This document shows positions 1-7,517 of a stretch of DNA of 32,615 nt, in pieces. Positions within the stretch are counted from its first letter, which is position 1, and every line of letters starts with the position of its first letter. The stretch covers positions 1-32,615 of the forward strand of contig JAZQIE010000192.1 of the NCBI GenBank assembly GCA_045540975.1, in the 5' to 3' direction. Origin of the DNA: SIG510 sp045540975. GTDB lineage: Bacteria > Bacillota > Clostridia > Oscillospirales > JAAYXM01. The notes beneath the pieces are model-generated. The model was not told the DNA's origin, searched no databases, and saw nothing but the letters and a program-made list of their open reading frames with translations. The translations under genes were made by a program, and so were the position numbers.

Positions 1-2
1 GC

Positions 3-1460
3 GAAGACGGAAAGCCCTTTACCCCGGAAACCGACATTAAGATCACCGTCAGCTCTCATGCAAGCTGGCCGTATGATGCAACCTGGAAGATGTGGCAGTA
101 CTTCCTGGAAGGCGCAGGCGCTACCATCGATGTTGATGCAATCGTCGGCAGTGACTACGGCACTAAGGTCAACCTGATGGTTGCGGACTCTGCAACTCTG
201 CCGGATCTTCTCGAAATGGCAGACAAGGCACTTCTTGACCAGCACGTCTCCGCAGGCGCATTCATCTCGGTGGATGATTACAAGGATCAGATGCCGAACT
301 ACAACAAGGCACTTGACGAAATCGACCCGGAAATCCGCGCAGGTCTTGAGCGCGAGCGCAAGAGTGCGGACGGTAAGGTTTACTGGCCGATCGTTCTCGG
401 TACCGGCACCGTGCAGAGTGCTCAGGGCTGGCTGTACCGTGAAGACATCTTCAAGAAGCACGGCTTTAAGTCCCCGGAAACCCTTTCCGAACTCCATGAC
501 GTCGCAGTCGAGCTCAAGAAGATTTATCCGGAGTCCTATCCGCTCGTTATGCGCGGCGGTATGGGTGCGCTGACCGTTCTCGGCCCGGCATTCAAGCCGT
601 ATATGGACTACGGTGTGTACTATGACTTCACCACCGAAGAGTGGAAGTTCGGCGCACAGCAGGATGAAATGAAAGAGCTCCTCGAGTGGCTGCTCATGAT
701 GGCAGACGAAGGTCTGCTCCAGCCGGAAATCTACGGCATGGACAATGCAACCTTTGACGAATATGTCACCAATGACAAGCTCTTCATCACCAACCATTAT
801 CTTGTCCGTCAGGCATACTACAATGTCCCGATGCGCAAGACCCATCCGGAGTTCAACCTCATTGCAATGGTCCCGGCTCGTGCAGATATCCCGACCGGCC
901 AGAACAAGATGGCAAAGACCTCCATCATCCGTAACGGTCTGACCATTCCGAACACCAAGAACGAAGCTCGCATCTCCAATGCAATCCGTCTCCTCGACTG
1001 GATGTATTCCGACGATGCAATGCAGCTCCTCAGCTGGGGTAAGGAAGGCGAGACCTATCAGGTCAATGCAGACGGCACCAAGTCCTACATCCTCGATGAG
1101 GGCGAAACCGTTCAGCTCAAGTACGGCGTTGCTACCTCCGGTCTCCTCCAGAGAATCGAAGAATATGCATACAACGAAGCGGTTGCATCCGGTTCCCCGA
1201 TCGATCCGGCAATCTTCGAGTATGCGGAAGACAACGTCAACCCGCTTGCATGGCTTTCCTTCAACGAAGAAGAGCAGGCAATCTACAACCAGTACTATGA
1301 TGCTGTGTTCAACTACACCTGCGAATTCCTCGATAAGTTCGTTCTGAGAACTGAGCCGCTCACCGATGAAAATTGGGCAGCAGCACAGGCTCGTTTGAAG
1401 GAACTGGGCGTGGATGAAGTCCTCAAGATTTACGAATCTGCTTGGGCTCGCGTAAAGTAA
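3..1460 (+). CDS. ABC transporter extracellular solute-binding protein, family 1 (5' truncated)
   Basis: The reading frame is open from base 3, so the gene starts before the window; 485 residues are visible. The protein resembles family 1 sugar-binding lipoproteins of the LplA type. It is rich in Trp, Tyr and Asp, begins with an IKITVSSHASWPYD-like strand, and near the C-terminus has the stretch DAMQLLSWGKEGETYQV, which is typical of this group. Such proteins sit on the outer membrane face as lipoproteins and deliver carbohydrates to two permeases. The signal peptide and lipobox are outside the window, and no permease genes follow, so they must lie upstream or elsewhere. Codons are strongly biased (CGT, CCG, GCA, AAC), as in the glycolytic genes further on, which suggests high expression. 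A strong hairpin terminator follows 13 bases after the stop. The substrate cannot be told from sequence. Confidence 0.85.
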   Translation, partial: EDGKPFTPETDIKITVSSHASWPYDATWKMWQYFLEGAGATIDVDAIVGSDYGTKVNLMVADSATLPDLLEMADKALLDQHVSAGAFISVDDYKDQMPNYNKALDEIDPEIRAGLERERKSADGKVYWPIVLGTGTVQSAQGWLYREDIFKKHGFKSPETLSELHDVAVELKKIYPESYPLVMRGGMGALTVLGPAFKPYMDYGVYYDFTTEEWKFGAQQDEMKELLEWLLMMADEGLLQPEIYGMDNATFDEYVTNDKLFITNHYLVRQAYYNVPMRKTHPEFNLIAMVPARADIPTGQNKMAKTSIIRNGLTIPNTKNEARISNAIRLLDWMYSDDAMQLLSWGKEGETYQVNADGTKSYILDEGETVQLKYGVATSGLLQRIEEYAYNEAVASGSPIDPAIFEYAEDNVNPLAWLSFNEEEQAIYNQYYDAVFNYTCEFLDKFVLRTEPLTDENWAAAQARLKELGVDEVLKIYESAWARVK

Positions 1461-1473
1461 GCAAAAAACAATG

Positions 1474-1501
1474 AAAAGAGGTGGCTTCCGCCACCTCTTT
1501 T
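1474..1501 (+). terminator. Intrinsic terminator after the solute-binding protein gene
   Basis: A perfect 12-bp stem (AAAAGAGGTGGC with GCCACCTCTTTT) around a TTCC loop is followed by more T residues. It lies 13 bases after the stop codon and ends the plus-strand transcript. Confidence 0.9.
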
Positions 1502-1511
1502 TGCTTATAAA

Positions 1512-1543
1512 AAAATCCCGACAAGGTTTCTTGTCGGGATTTT
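1512..1543 (-). terminator. Intrinsic terminator of purA
   Basis: A perfect 14-bp stem (AAAATCCCGACAAG with CTTGTCGGGATTTT) closes a four-base loop directly after the purA stop. Read on the minus strand it is followed by a T run. With the neighbouring hairpin it separates two convergent transcripts. Confidence 0.9.
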
Positions 1544-1545
1544 GG

Positions 1546-2817
1546 TTATCTGTAAATAATCTGGTCGCGTGCGGGACCGACACCGATGATGGAAATCGGG
1601 CAATCGCACATCTTCTCGATTGCTTCCACATACTTCTTGACGGATGCGGGGAAGTCCTCATAGCACTTGACATCCGAGAGGGTTTCGGGGAAGCCTTCAA
1701 ACTCCTCGTAAATCGGCTTGCAGCGAGCAAGATCGTCAAGGTCTGCGGGGAAGTCCTGAATGATTTCGCCGTCGAGTTCATATGCGGTACAAACCTTGAT
1801 GGTATCCAGACCGCAGAGCGGGTCGATTTTGTTGAGGATGATGGAGGTCATACCGTTGATACGGACCGCATAACGCGCGATGACCGCGTCAAACCAACCG
1901 GTACGGCGCGGACGGCCTGTGGTAGTACCGAATTCGCCGCCCTTCTGACGGATGTATTCACCGATTTCGTCATCCAGCTCGGTCGGGAACGGACCTTTGC
2001 CGACGCGGGTGGTATAGCCCTTGAAGATGCCGTACACCTCATCAATGAGGGTCGGGCCGACACCGGAGCCGATGCAGACACCGCCCGCAACCGGATGCGA
2101 GGAGGTGACGTACGGATAAGTACCCATATCCAGGTCGAGCAGAGTACCCTGCGCGCCTTCGAACATGACATTCTTGCCTGCTTTGAGTGCCTCGTAAATC
2201 ATGCCTGTGGTATCGCACACAAACGGGCGCAAACGCTCGGAATAAGTGCGGTATTCAGCGATGATTGCATCCGCATCAAGCGCAGGTGCATCATACAGCT
2301 TGGTAATCACGCGGTTTTTGAGTTCGCAGCACTCGCGGACACGGCGCTCGAACTTTTCGGGGGAGACAAAGTCATGCATACGCAGACCGCAGCGCTCCGC
2401 TTTGTCCATATAGCAGGGACCGATGCCGCGCTTGGTGGTGCCGATGTCACCTGCACCGCGCGCTTTTTCGGAAAGGTCGTCAAGCGTGATGTGCCACGGC
2501 ATGATGACGTGCGCACGCGCATCAATCTTCAAATGATCCAGCTTTACGCCCTGCGCGGTGAGAGAGTCCATCTCCTCCAAAATCACCTTCGGGTCAATGA
2601 CAGTGCCTGCACCGACAACATTGACTGTTCCCGGGTACAGAATACCGGACGGGACAAGGTGCAATTTATAAGTCACATCGTCGACAATGACTGTGTGACC
2701 TGCGTTATTTCCGCCTTGCGAACGCACAACCAAATCGGCTTCGGAGGAAAAAATGTCGATAAATTTACCTTTTCCTTCGTCGCCCCACTGCGCGCCAAGA
2801 ACCAACTTACCGGACAT
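1546..2817 (-). CDS. purA: Adenylosuccinate synthetase
   Basis: PurA joins IMP and aspartate with GTP to give adenylosuccinate, the first step from IMP to AMP, in the cytoplasm. The protein is 423 residues, normal for bacterial PurA. The N-terminus MSGKLVLGAQWGDEGKGK carries the GTP-binding loop GDEGKGK. Also visible are NNAGHT, the IGTTKRGIGP stretch, the VTSSHP motif and the C-terminal TTGRPRRTGWFD segment. The start was set at 2817 because an AAAGGAGA ribosome binding site lies seven bases upstream; the longer frame to 2880 would begin inside the promoter. The gene is monocistronic between its own promoter (2871-2900) and terminator (1512-1543). The leader is only about 45 nt, too short for a purine riboswitch. 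Confidence 0.97.
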   Translation of the reverse strand: MSGKLVLGAQWGDEGKGKFIDIFSSEADLVVRSQGGNNAGHTVIVDDVTYKLHLVPSGILYPGTVNVVGAGTVIDPKVILEEMDSLTAQGVKLDHLKIDARAHVIMPWHITLDDLSEKARGAGDIGTTKRGIGPCYMDKAERCGLRMHDFVSPEKFERRVRECCELKNRVITKLYDAPALDADAIIAEYRTYSERLRPFVCDTTGMIYEALKAGKNVMFEGAQGTLLDLDMGTYPYVTSSHPVAGGVCIGSGVGPTLIDEVYGIFKGYTTRVGKGPFPTELDDEIGEYIRQKGGEFGTTTGRPRRTGWFDAVIARYAVRINGMTSIILNKIDPLCGLDTIKVCTAYELDGEIIQDFPADLDDLARCKPIYEEFEGFPETLSDVKCYEDFPASVKKYVEAIEKMCDCPISIIGVGPARDQIIYR

Positions 2818-2870
2818 AGGGACATCTCCTTTTTTACAAACATTGGGGGGATTGAAAACACACCCGATAT

Positions 2871-2900
2871 AGTATACCACAAGTTATGGAAAAAAGACAA
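2871..2900 (-). promoter_or_regulatory. Sigma-A-type promoter of purA
   Basis: On the minus strand, -35 TTGTCT (2895-2900) and -10 TATACT (2871-2876) are 18 bases apart, with a TGTGG extended -10. The -35 box lies only seven bases from the -35 box of the divergent promoter at 2908. Confidence 0.65.
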
Positions 2901-2907
2901 TGGGTAA

Positions 2908-2937
2908 TTGCAATTCTTTTTTGATTTATGGTACAAT
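2908..2937 (+). promoter_or_regulatory. Sigma-A-type promoter of the GNAT/epimerase pair
   Basis: The -35 TTGCAA (2908-2913) and -10 TACAAT (2932-2937) are 18 bases apart, with TATGG just before the -10. Transcription would begin near 2944, so the upstream ATG at 2900 is not in the message. This supports the GTG start at 2963. Confidence 0.65.
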
Positions 2938-2962
2938 ATGGGAGAAAAGGAGGGAATTTTTT

Positions 2963-3427
2963 GTGAAATTTGAAATGCTTTTCGATCATCCCGAGCATCG
3001 TGCAACGGTTGCGAAGTGGATGTACGATGAATTTTGCAAGGTTGACCGCCCGAGTGTATCGTATGAAGATATGATGGAAAAACTCGCCGGACGTACCCGT
3101 GCCTTTCCGTATACCTTCCTTGCGCTGGAAGGGGATGTGGCGGTCGGCTCGGTCACACTCTATGAAAATGACTTAAAAGGAGAGGACCTCTCGCCTTGGA
3201 TGGGGTCTTTGGTGGTTGCGCCTAAGTTGCGCGGTCTTGGCTACGGACGTGAACTCATCGCGTTTCTCCGCGGTTTTGCAACCGCAAAGGGATACCGCAA
3301 GCTCTATCTCCGCACCGAGCACACCGCAAAGTATTACGAGGCTTTGGGCTGGAGATTTGTAAAGCACACGGTAGACCCGGTTTACAATTTGGAATGCGAT
3401 GTGTATGAATACGATTTGGAGGGATAA
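2963..3427 (+). CDS. GNAT family N-acetyltransferase
   Basis: The protein has 154 residues and the GNAT fold pattern. Motif A is visible at about residues 83-103 (SLVVAPKLRGLGYGRELIA), with the acetyl-CoA pyrophosphate loop R-G-L-G-Y-G at 90-95. A C-terminal YYEALGWRFV segment is the usual motif B. GNAT enzymes move an acetyl group from acetyl-CoA to an amine; the substrate here is unknown. The start is a GTG at 2963, eight bases after an AGGAGGG site, and downstream of the predicted transcription start. The stop is only three bases before the GTG of the epimerase gene, so the two are co-transcribed and probably translationally coupled. Functional linkage between them is not evident. Confidence 0.85.
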   Translation: MKFEMLFDHPEHRATVAKWMYDEFCKVDRPSVSYEDMMEKLAGRTRAFPYTFLALEGDVAVGSVTLYENDLKGEDLSPWMGSLVVAPKLRGLGYGRELIAFLRGFATAKGYRKLYLRTEHTAKYYEALGWRFVKHTVDPVYNLECDVYEYDLEG

Positions 3428-3430
3428 GAA

Positions 3431-4255
3431 GTGTACCGAGTAAGTGAGCAAAACGACCGCTTTGCGGCGTATCTTTTGGAAGACGGAGAAAACAGCGCAA
3501 AGATTTTATCCAAACGCGGCGGAATTCCAATCAGTTTTGTTTGTGATGGAGAAGAAATGTTTTATTCCGATCCCGAAACCGTGGAAGACCTGACCCGTGA
3601 GGTGCGCGGTGGGATTCCGATTCTGTTTCCCGCGTGCGGACGGCTGAAAGAAGGCCCGTACGGTGCGGTGAAAAAGCACGGCTTCGCCCGTGAGGCGCTC
3701 TGGGAATGCCGAAAAATCAATACCGACGGTGCGGCAAGTGTCACCCTCGGAATCTCGGATACCGAGGAAACACGAAAAACCTTTCCGCACAAATTCGATT
3801 TGGAGCATACCTATACCCTCAAGGGCAAGACCTTGACCGTACACTCCACCGTGACCAATACGGGGGACAGCCCCATGCCGTTTTCTTTGGGACTCCATCC
3901 GTATTTTCACATTGACCCCGCGACAGCCTGCGCGACTGTGCCGTCGCACACCTATGAAGGTCTTGACGGCAAGGGGGAATTTGACGGAAACTTCCGATTC
4001 GAAAACGAATACGACTCGGTTTGCGACGGATTGTTCGGCAACACAGCGGTGCTGAAAAACGGACTCGGACGTACCATCACGATTACCGCATCGGAAAACT
4101 ACAATTATTTTGTGGTTTGGCGTCCCGAGGGAGCACGGTTTGCCTGTGTTGAGCCGTGGACCGCGCCGCCGAATGCACTCAATACGGGAGTGAATCTCAT
4201 CACACTCGCGGCAGGGGAATCTGCGGAGTTTGAGATGCGCCTTCTCGTGGAATAA
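3431..4255 (+). CDS. Aldose 1-epimerase family protein
   Basis: The protein has 274 residues and resembles the aldose/hexose-6-phosphate mutarotase superfamily (galactose mutarotase fold). Key segments are RGGIPILFPACGR at about 60-71, KHGFAR with His83, the LHPYF motif with His156 as the likely catalytic acid, and CVEPWTAPPNALNTG with Glu241 as the likely base. The layout is nearer to the YeaD-like D-hexose-6-phosphate mutarotase branch than to GalM, so it need not belong to galactose use even though a gal operon lies about 15 kb away. Translation starts at GTG 3431, eight bases after a GGAGG site that lies in the end of the GNAT gene. Its last 56 bases overlap the convergent flippase gene, and no terminator lies between them. 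Confidence 0.8.
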   Translation: MYRVSEQNDRFAAYLLEDGENSAKILSKRGGIPISFVCDGEEMFYSDPETVEDLTREVRGGIPILFPACGRLKEGPYGAVKKHGFAREALWECRKINTDGAASVTLGISDTEETRKTFPHKFDLEHTYTLKGKTLTVHSTVTNTGDSPMPFSLGLHPYFHIDPATACATVPSHTYEGLDGKGEFDGNFRFENEYDSVCDGLFGNTAVLKNGLGRTITITASENYNYFVVWRPEGARFACVEPWTAPPNALNTGVNLITLAAGESAEFEMRLLVE

Positions 4256-5747
4256 GGGTACGGAAATAGCGCAGAAACGAAGTCCCTTGCGCGCGCAGGG
4301 AGCACAGATAGAGCGCAACCCCGACTCCTGCGGAGAGCAGAATCGCGCAAAACGGCGAGAAGCCGTCCGCACAAAGGCGCAGGAAGACCGCGCGGATGCA
4401 AAGACAGGAAAGACTTCCCGAAAGTGCGGGTGTGACCAACCAGTTGCGCCACGAAATGCGAAGGGAGAGGGTACGCTTGATGCAGAAAATCCCGAGAAGC
4501 GCGACCAATACGGTGGAGAGAACATCGCCCACAATGAAGCCCATCATCCCAAAGCGCGAGACAGAAAGGGTTCCGCATAGCTGCACCAAGCCGCCCAAAA
4601 TCGTATGGATTGCGGCGGTGCGCTGTTTTCCGATGCCGCTTAAAACCGTGGCGGAAATCAGTTGATAAAAACCGAAAAACGTGACCAGACAAAGCGGAAG
4701 CAGAAATGCTTCCGCTGTTTTTTGTCGGTAGAGCAAAAGGGAAAGCGGATTTGCGAGCGGAATCAGAATCGCCGCGGAAAGGCACGCGAGCAGACCGCTC
4801 ATATGCAACGCTTTTCCGACCTTTCTGCGCACATCCGCATGTTTTCCCAAAACCGAGCTTTCTGCAAGCCGCGGCACCAAAACCGTGCTCATAGGGCCAA
4901 GCAAAGCAAAGGGCAGGGTGAGAAGCGGAACGGTCATGCCGAAGAGAATCCCGTATTCCCCAAGCGCTTGTGATTCGCTCAAGCCGAAGCGCATCAATTG
5001 GCGCGGAATAAGGACCGCTCCGAGTGAGGAGAGCAGGGTGTTTGCAACCGCGCTGAGGGTGAGCGGAAAGGCGATGGAGATGAGCCTTGCACGTGCGGTG
5101 TGAATCCGTCCGACGGGTGATTTTTTGAAAAATCGGGAGAGCAGAAGGACACTCACCACCTCGCTTACCACCATGCCAAGGACAATGCAGGCGCAGATTT
5201 CTCCCGCACCGTTTGGCTTGCAAAGAAAGAGAAGCAGCGCGACCGCAAGAAAGCGTACAGTCTGCTCGGTGAGTTCCGAGGTGATGGGCGGACGGGAGAC
5301 CCCGATGCCGTAGAAATAGTTTTTGTAAAGATTTTCAAAGCCTGTGAGCAGAAGGCAGGGGAGAAGCAAACGCAGAGCGGTGCGGGTCTCCGCGTTTCCC
5401 AGAAGTTCCGCGAAGAAATCCGCACCGAAGAAAACAATCGGCGCAAGGGCGCAGAACAGAGAAATAAAGAGGACTCTGCCGCGCCTGAGTACGGTCTGCG
5501 CGCCAAACAGACTTCCGCGCGCGGACTCCTCGGCGGAAAGGGTGGAGACCGCCATGGTGAGACCCGAAAGGGTGAGCGCCTGCAAGAGCGAATAAAACGG
5601 CAGCACCAGTTGATACAAGCCCATCCCTTCGGCACCTGCCGTGCGCCCGAGGAAGATACGGTAAGCAAAGCCCAAGAGATTGAGCAGGATTCCCGATGCG
5701 GTAAAAACCGAGATACGATAAAATACCGAGTGTTTCGACAGTTTCAA
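4200..5747 (-). CDS. spoVB: SpoVB-like polysaccharide/lipid flippase (MOP superfamily)
   Basis: The protein has 515 residues, very close to Bacillus SpoVB (about 518), and is hydrophobic throughout, with roughly 14 predicted membrane segments. The N-terminus FTASGILLNLLGFAYRIFLG followed by GAEGMGLYQLVLPFYSL is characteristic of the SpoVB/YkvU/MurJ-like oligosaccharide flippases. SpoVB is needed for the spore cortex, probably moving lipid-linked peptidoglycan precursors across the forespore membrane. The start is a TTG at 5747 after an AGGGGG site; there is no in-frame ATG upstream in the short space before the cysE terminator. The 3' end overlaps the convergent epimerase gene by 56 bases. 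A SpoVB role rather than a general flippase is inferred from N-terminal likeness and size. Confidence 0.8.
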   Translation of the reverse strand: MKLSKHSVFYRISVFTASGILLNLLGFAYRIFLGRTAGAEGMGLYQLVLPFYSLLQALTLSGLTMAVSTLSAEESARGSLFGAQTVLRRGRVLFISLFCALAPIVFFGADFFAELLGNAETRTALRLLLPCLLLTGFENLYKNYFYGIGVSRPPITSELTEQTVRFLAVALLLFLCKPNGAGEICACIVLGMVVSEVVSVLLLSRFFKKSPVGRIHTARARLISIAFPLTLSAVANTLLSSLGAVLIPRQLMRFGLSESQALGEYGILFGMTVPLLTLPFALLGPMSTVLVPRLAESSVLGKHADVRRKVGKALHMSGLLACLSAAILIPLANPLSLLLYRQKTAEAFLLPLCLVTFFGFYQLISATVLSGIGKQRTAAIHTILGGLVQLCGTLSVSRFGMMGFIVGDVLSTVLVALLGIFCIKRTLSLRISWRNWLVTPALSGSLSCLCIRAVFLRLCADGFSPFCAILLSAGVGVALYLCSLRAQGTSFLRYFRTLIPREGASQTPQIPLPRV

Positions 5748-5768
5748 ACTCTCGCCCCCTTCGGTATT

Positions 5769-5777
5769 TATGGTATG
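5769..5777 (-). promoter_or_regulatory. Candidate sporulation-type -10 element of the SpoVB-like gene
   Basis: The minus strand reads CATACCATA, which fits the CATANNNTA -10 pattern of the mother-cell factor sigma-K and is one base from the sigma-E -10 (CATACANT). It lies about 22 bases upstream of the TTG start. I could not find a convincing -35, because that position falls in the cysE terminator hairpin. Confidence 0.3.
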
Positions 5778-5780
5778 AAA

Positions 5781-5810
5781 AAACCCTGCTTGTCATGACA
5801 GGCAGGGTTT
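5781..5810 (-). terminator. Intrinsic terminator after cysE
   Basis: AAACCCTGC pairs with GCAGGGTTT, extended by a G-T pair and by TGTC/GACA. On the minus strand the stem runs into a six-T tract. It lies 12 bases after the cysE stop. Confidence 0.88.
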
Positions 5811-5822
5811 CTTGTCTTTCGG

Positions 5823-6461
5823 CTATTCTTCTTTTTCCGCGAGTGCTTTCTCCAACCGCTCGAGTCGGATACGGAGTGCGCAAAGCTCTTGCGCGGTCGG
5901 GTCGGGCATATGCACCTGGTCCAAATCCGCGTCGCAGGTGCGCTTTCCGCCGCAGCGTACGATACGCGCGGGGACACCCACAGCGGTGCAATGGTCGGGG
6001 ACTTCATCCAGCACCACCGCGTTTGCCGCGATTTTCGCGCCGTCGCCCACCTTAAACGGGCCAAGCACCTTCGCACCGGCGCCAATCATGACGTTGTTGC
6101 CGATGGTGGGGTGACGCTTGCCCACGTCTTTTCCCGTACCGCCCAGCGTGACCCCTTGATAGATGGTGCAGTAGTCGCCCACCTCGGCGGTCTCACCGAT
6201 GACGATGCCCATGCCGTGGTCAATCATCACGCCCTTGCCGATTTTGGCGGCGGGATGGATTTCCACACCCGTCCAGAATCGGTTGGATTGGGAAATCCAA
6301 CGCGCCAGAAATTTCATGTGATGGCGGTAAAACCAGTGCGCGATTCGATGCCCGATGAGTGCGTGGACACCCGAATAGAGCAGAAAAATTTCAAATTTAC
6401 TGCGCGCCGCGGGGTCGCGCTCTTGAATGGTCCTCAAATCCGCACGAAGATTGTCAAACAT
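5823..6461 (-). CDS. cysE: Serine O-acetyltransferase
   Basis: CysE transfers acetyl from acetyl-CoA to L-serine to give O-acetylserine, the carbon skeleton for cysteine. The 212-residue protein has the left-handed parallel beta-helix made of hexapeptide repeats from about residue 67 on (IHPAAKIG, IGETAEVGD, VTLGGTG, IGNNVMIGAGAKVLG). The catalytic His82 lies in the DHGMGIVIGET segment, and RHPTIG (His117) follows the VTLGGTGKD loop. The C-terminus is short. The ATG at 6461 follows a GGAGG site seven bases upstream and is 12 bases after the peptidase stop, so cysE is the last gene of the three-gene operon. No cysteine synthase gene and no leader of T-box type is next to it, so sulfur control is not visible here. 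Confidence 0.95.
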   Translation of the reverse strand: MFDNLRADLRTIQERDPAARSKFEIFLLYSGVHALIGHRIAHWFYRHHMKFLARWISQSNRFWTGVEIHPAAKIGKGVMIDHGMGIVIGETAEVGDYCTIYQGVTLGGTGKDVGKRHPTIGNNVMIGAGAKVLGPFKVGDGAKIAANAVVLDEVPDHCTAVGVPARIVRCGGKRTCDADLDQVHMPDPTAQELCALRIRLERLEKALAEKEE

Positions 6462-6473
6462 AAAACCGCCTCC

Positions 6474-7517
6474 TTACAGTACAATATGATGCGGCGTGCG
6501 AGTCAGCCGCTCGAAACCGTGCTCGGTGACCAAAACTGTGTCCTCGGTACGGACACCGCCGCGACCGGGGAGATACAGACCCGGCTCGATTGTGATGACG
6601 TTTCCCGGCACCAAAACCGTCTCCGAGCCGCGGGTGACCGTGGGCTCTTCGTGGATTTCAAGCCCCACACCGTGACCCAAGCTGTGCACCACATACTCGC
6701 TCATGCCCGCCTCCGCAAACAGAGAGCGCTGGTAGGCGTCCAGCTCACCGCAGGTGATTCCCGGACAAACGCGCTCCACCACCTGCTCCTGCACCGAAAG
6801 TACCAGTTCAAACACATGGTCAAGCGCGGGAGTTCCGAGTTTTACCGTGCGCGTGATGTCCGAAGCGTAGCCGCGGTACACCGCGCCGAAATCAAAGGTA
6901 ATCAAATCGTTTTCGGATACGGTTTGGTCGGTCGGGGTAGCGTGCGGCAGAGAAGACCGCACACCGCAGGCAACAATGGTGGGAAATGCCACACGCTCGC
7001 TGCCTAACTTGTCCATACGGTATTCCAGTTCGCGCCGTAAGTCGCGCTCGCTCACACCCGGGCGGATGAGACCAAGAAGTTCGGAGAATGCGGCATCCGC
7101 AATCTCGCAGGCGTGACGGATGTTTGCGATTTCTGTTTCCTCCTTCACACTTCGAGCGGCAAGCCCGAACTGTGAGAGCGGGACCCAGTCGGTATCGGAT
7201 GCGGCATCTCGCAGCGCGGCTGCCGCATCGTCGGAGAGAAAACTGCTCTCATATCCCACGCGCAGACCCGAAACACGCTCCGCAATCGCGGCAGAACGTT
7301 TTCCTGCGAGCAAAACAACCGAAAATTCGGGCGCTTCCAATTCGGCTTGCTCGGTGAAGCGACCGTCGGTGAGCAGAGTTTGGGTGTCCTCGGTGATGAG
7401 CAGATGCCCGTTTTCACCGGTAAAACCCGAATAATAGCGGATATTCTCGGGGGAGGAAAGGTACATGACATCCAAACCAAGCTGTTTCATGTCATGACGG
7501 AGTTGTGTGAGTCTCAT
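6474..7517 (-). CDS. pepP: Xaa-Pro aminopeptidase family protein (M24B)
   Basis: The 347-residue protein is a short M24B peptidase that should remove the N-terminal residue when proline follows. An N-terminal creatinase-like domain (about 1-120, with SSPENIRYYSGFTG) precedes the pita-bread catalytic domain. The five metal ligands are in place: Asp209 (TFDFGAVY), Asp220 (YASDITRT), His282 (SLGHGVGLEIHE), Glu311 (ITIEPGLY) and Glu325 (VRTEDTVLV). It therefore looks active and cytoplasmic. Its ATG overlaps the TGA of the upstream SLH-protein gene in an ATGA arrangement, and its GGAGGAGA site lies inside that gene, so translation is coupled. In many Firmicutes this gene precedes efp; here cysE follows instead. 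Confidence 0.92.
   Translation of the reverse strand: MRLTQLRHDMKQLGLDVMYLSSPENIRYYSGFTGENGHLLITEDTQTLLTDGRFTEQAELEAPEFSVVLLAGKRSAAIAERVSGLRVGYESSFLSDDAAAALRDAASDTDWVPLSQFGLAARSVKEETEIANIRHACEIADAAFSELLGLIRPGVSERDLRRELEYRMDKLGSERVAFPTIVACGVRSSLPHATPTDQTVSENDLITFDFGAVYRGYASDITRTVKLGTPALDHVFELVLSVQEQVVERVCPGITCGELDAYQRSLFAEAGMSEYVVHSLGHGVGLEIHEEPTVTRGSETVLVPGNVITIEPGLYLPGRGGVRTEDTVLVTEHGFERLTRTPHHIVL

Noticed and set aside
2818..2870. Purine riboswitch ahead of purA
   Set aside because: The predicted leader is only about 45 bases, too short for the aptamer, and no matching stem pattern is present.
1471..2907. Open frame of 478 codons on the plus strand, opposite purA
   Set aside because: It begins in the terminator of the upstream gene and covers purA in antisense; no protein family is recognisable.
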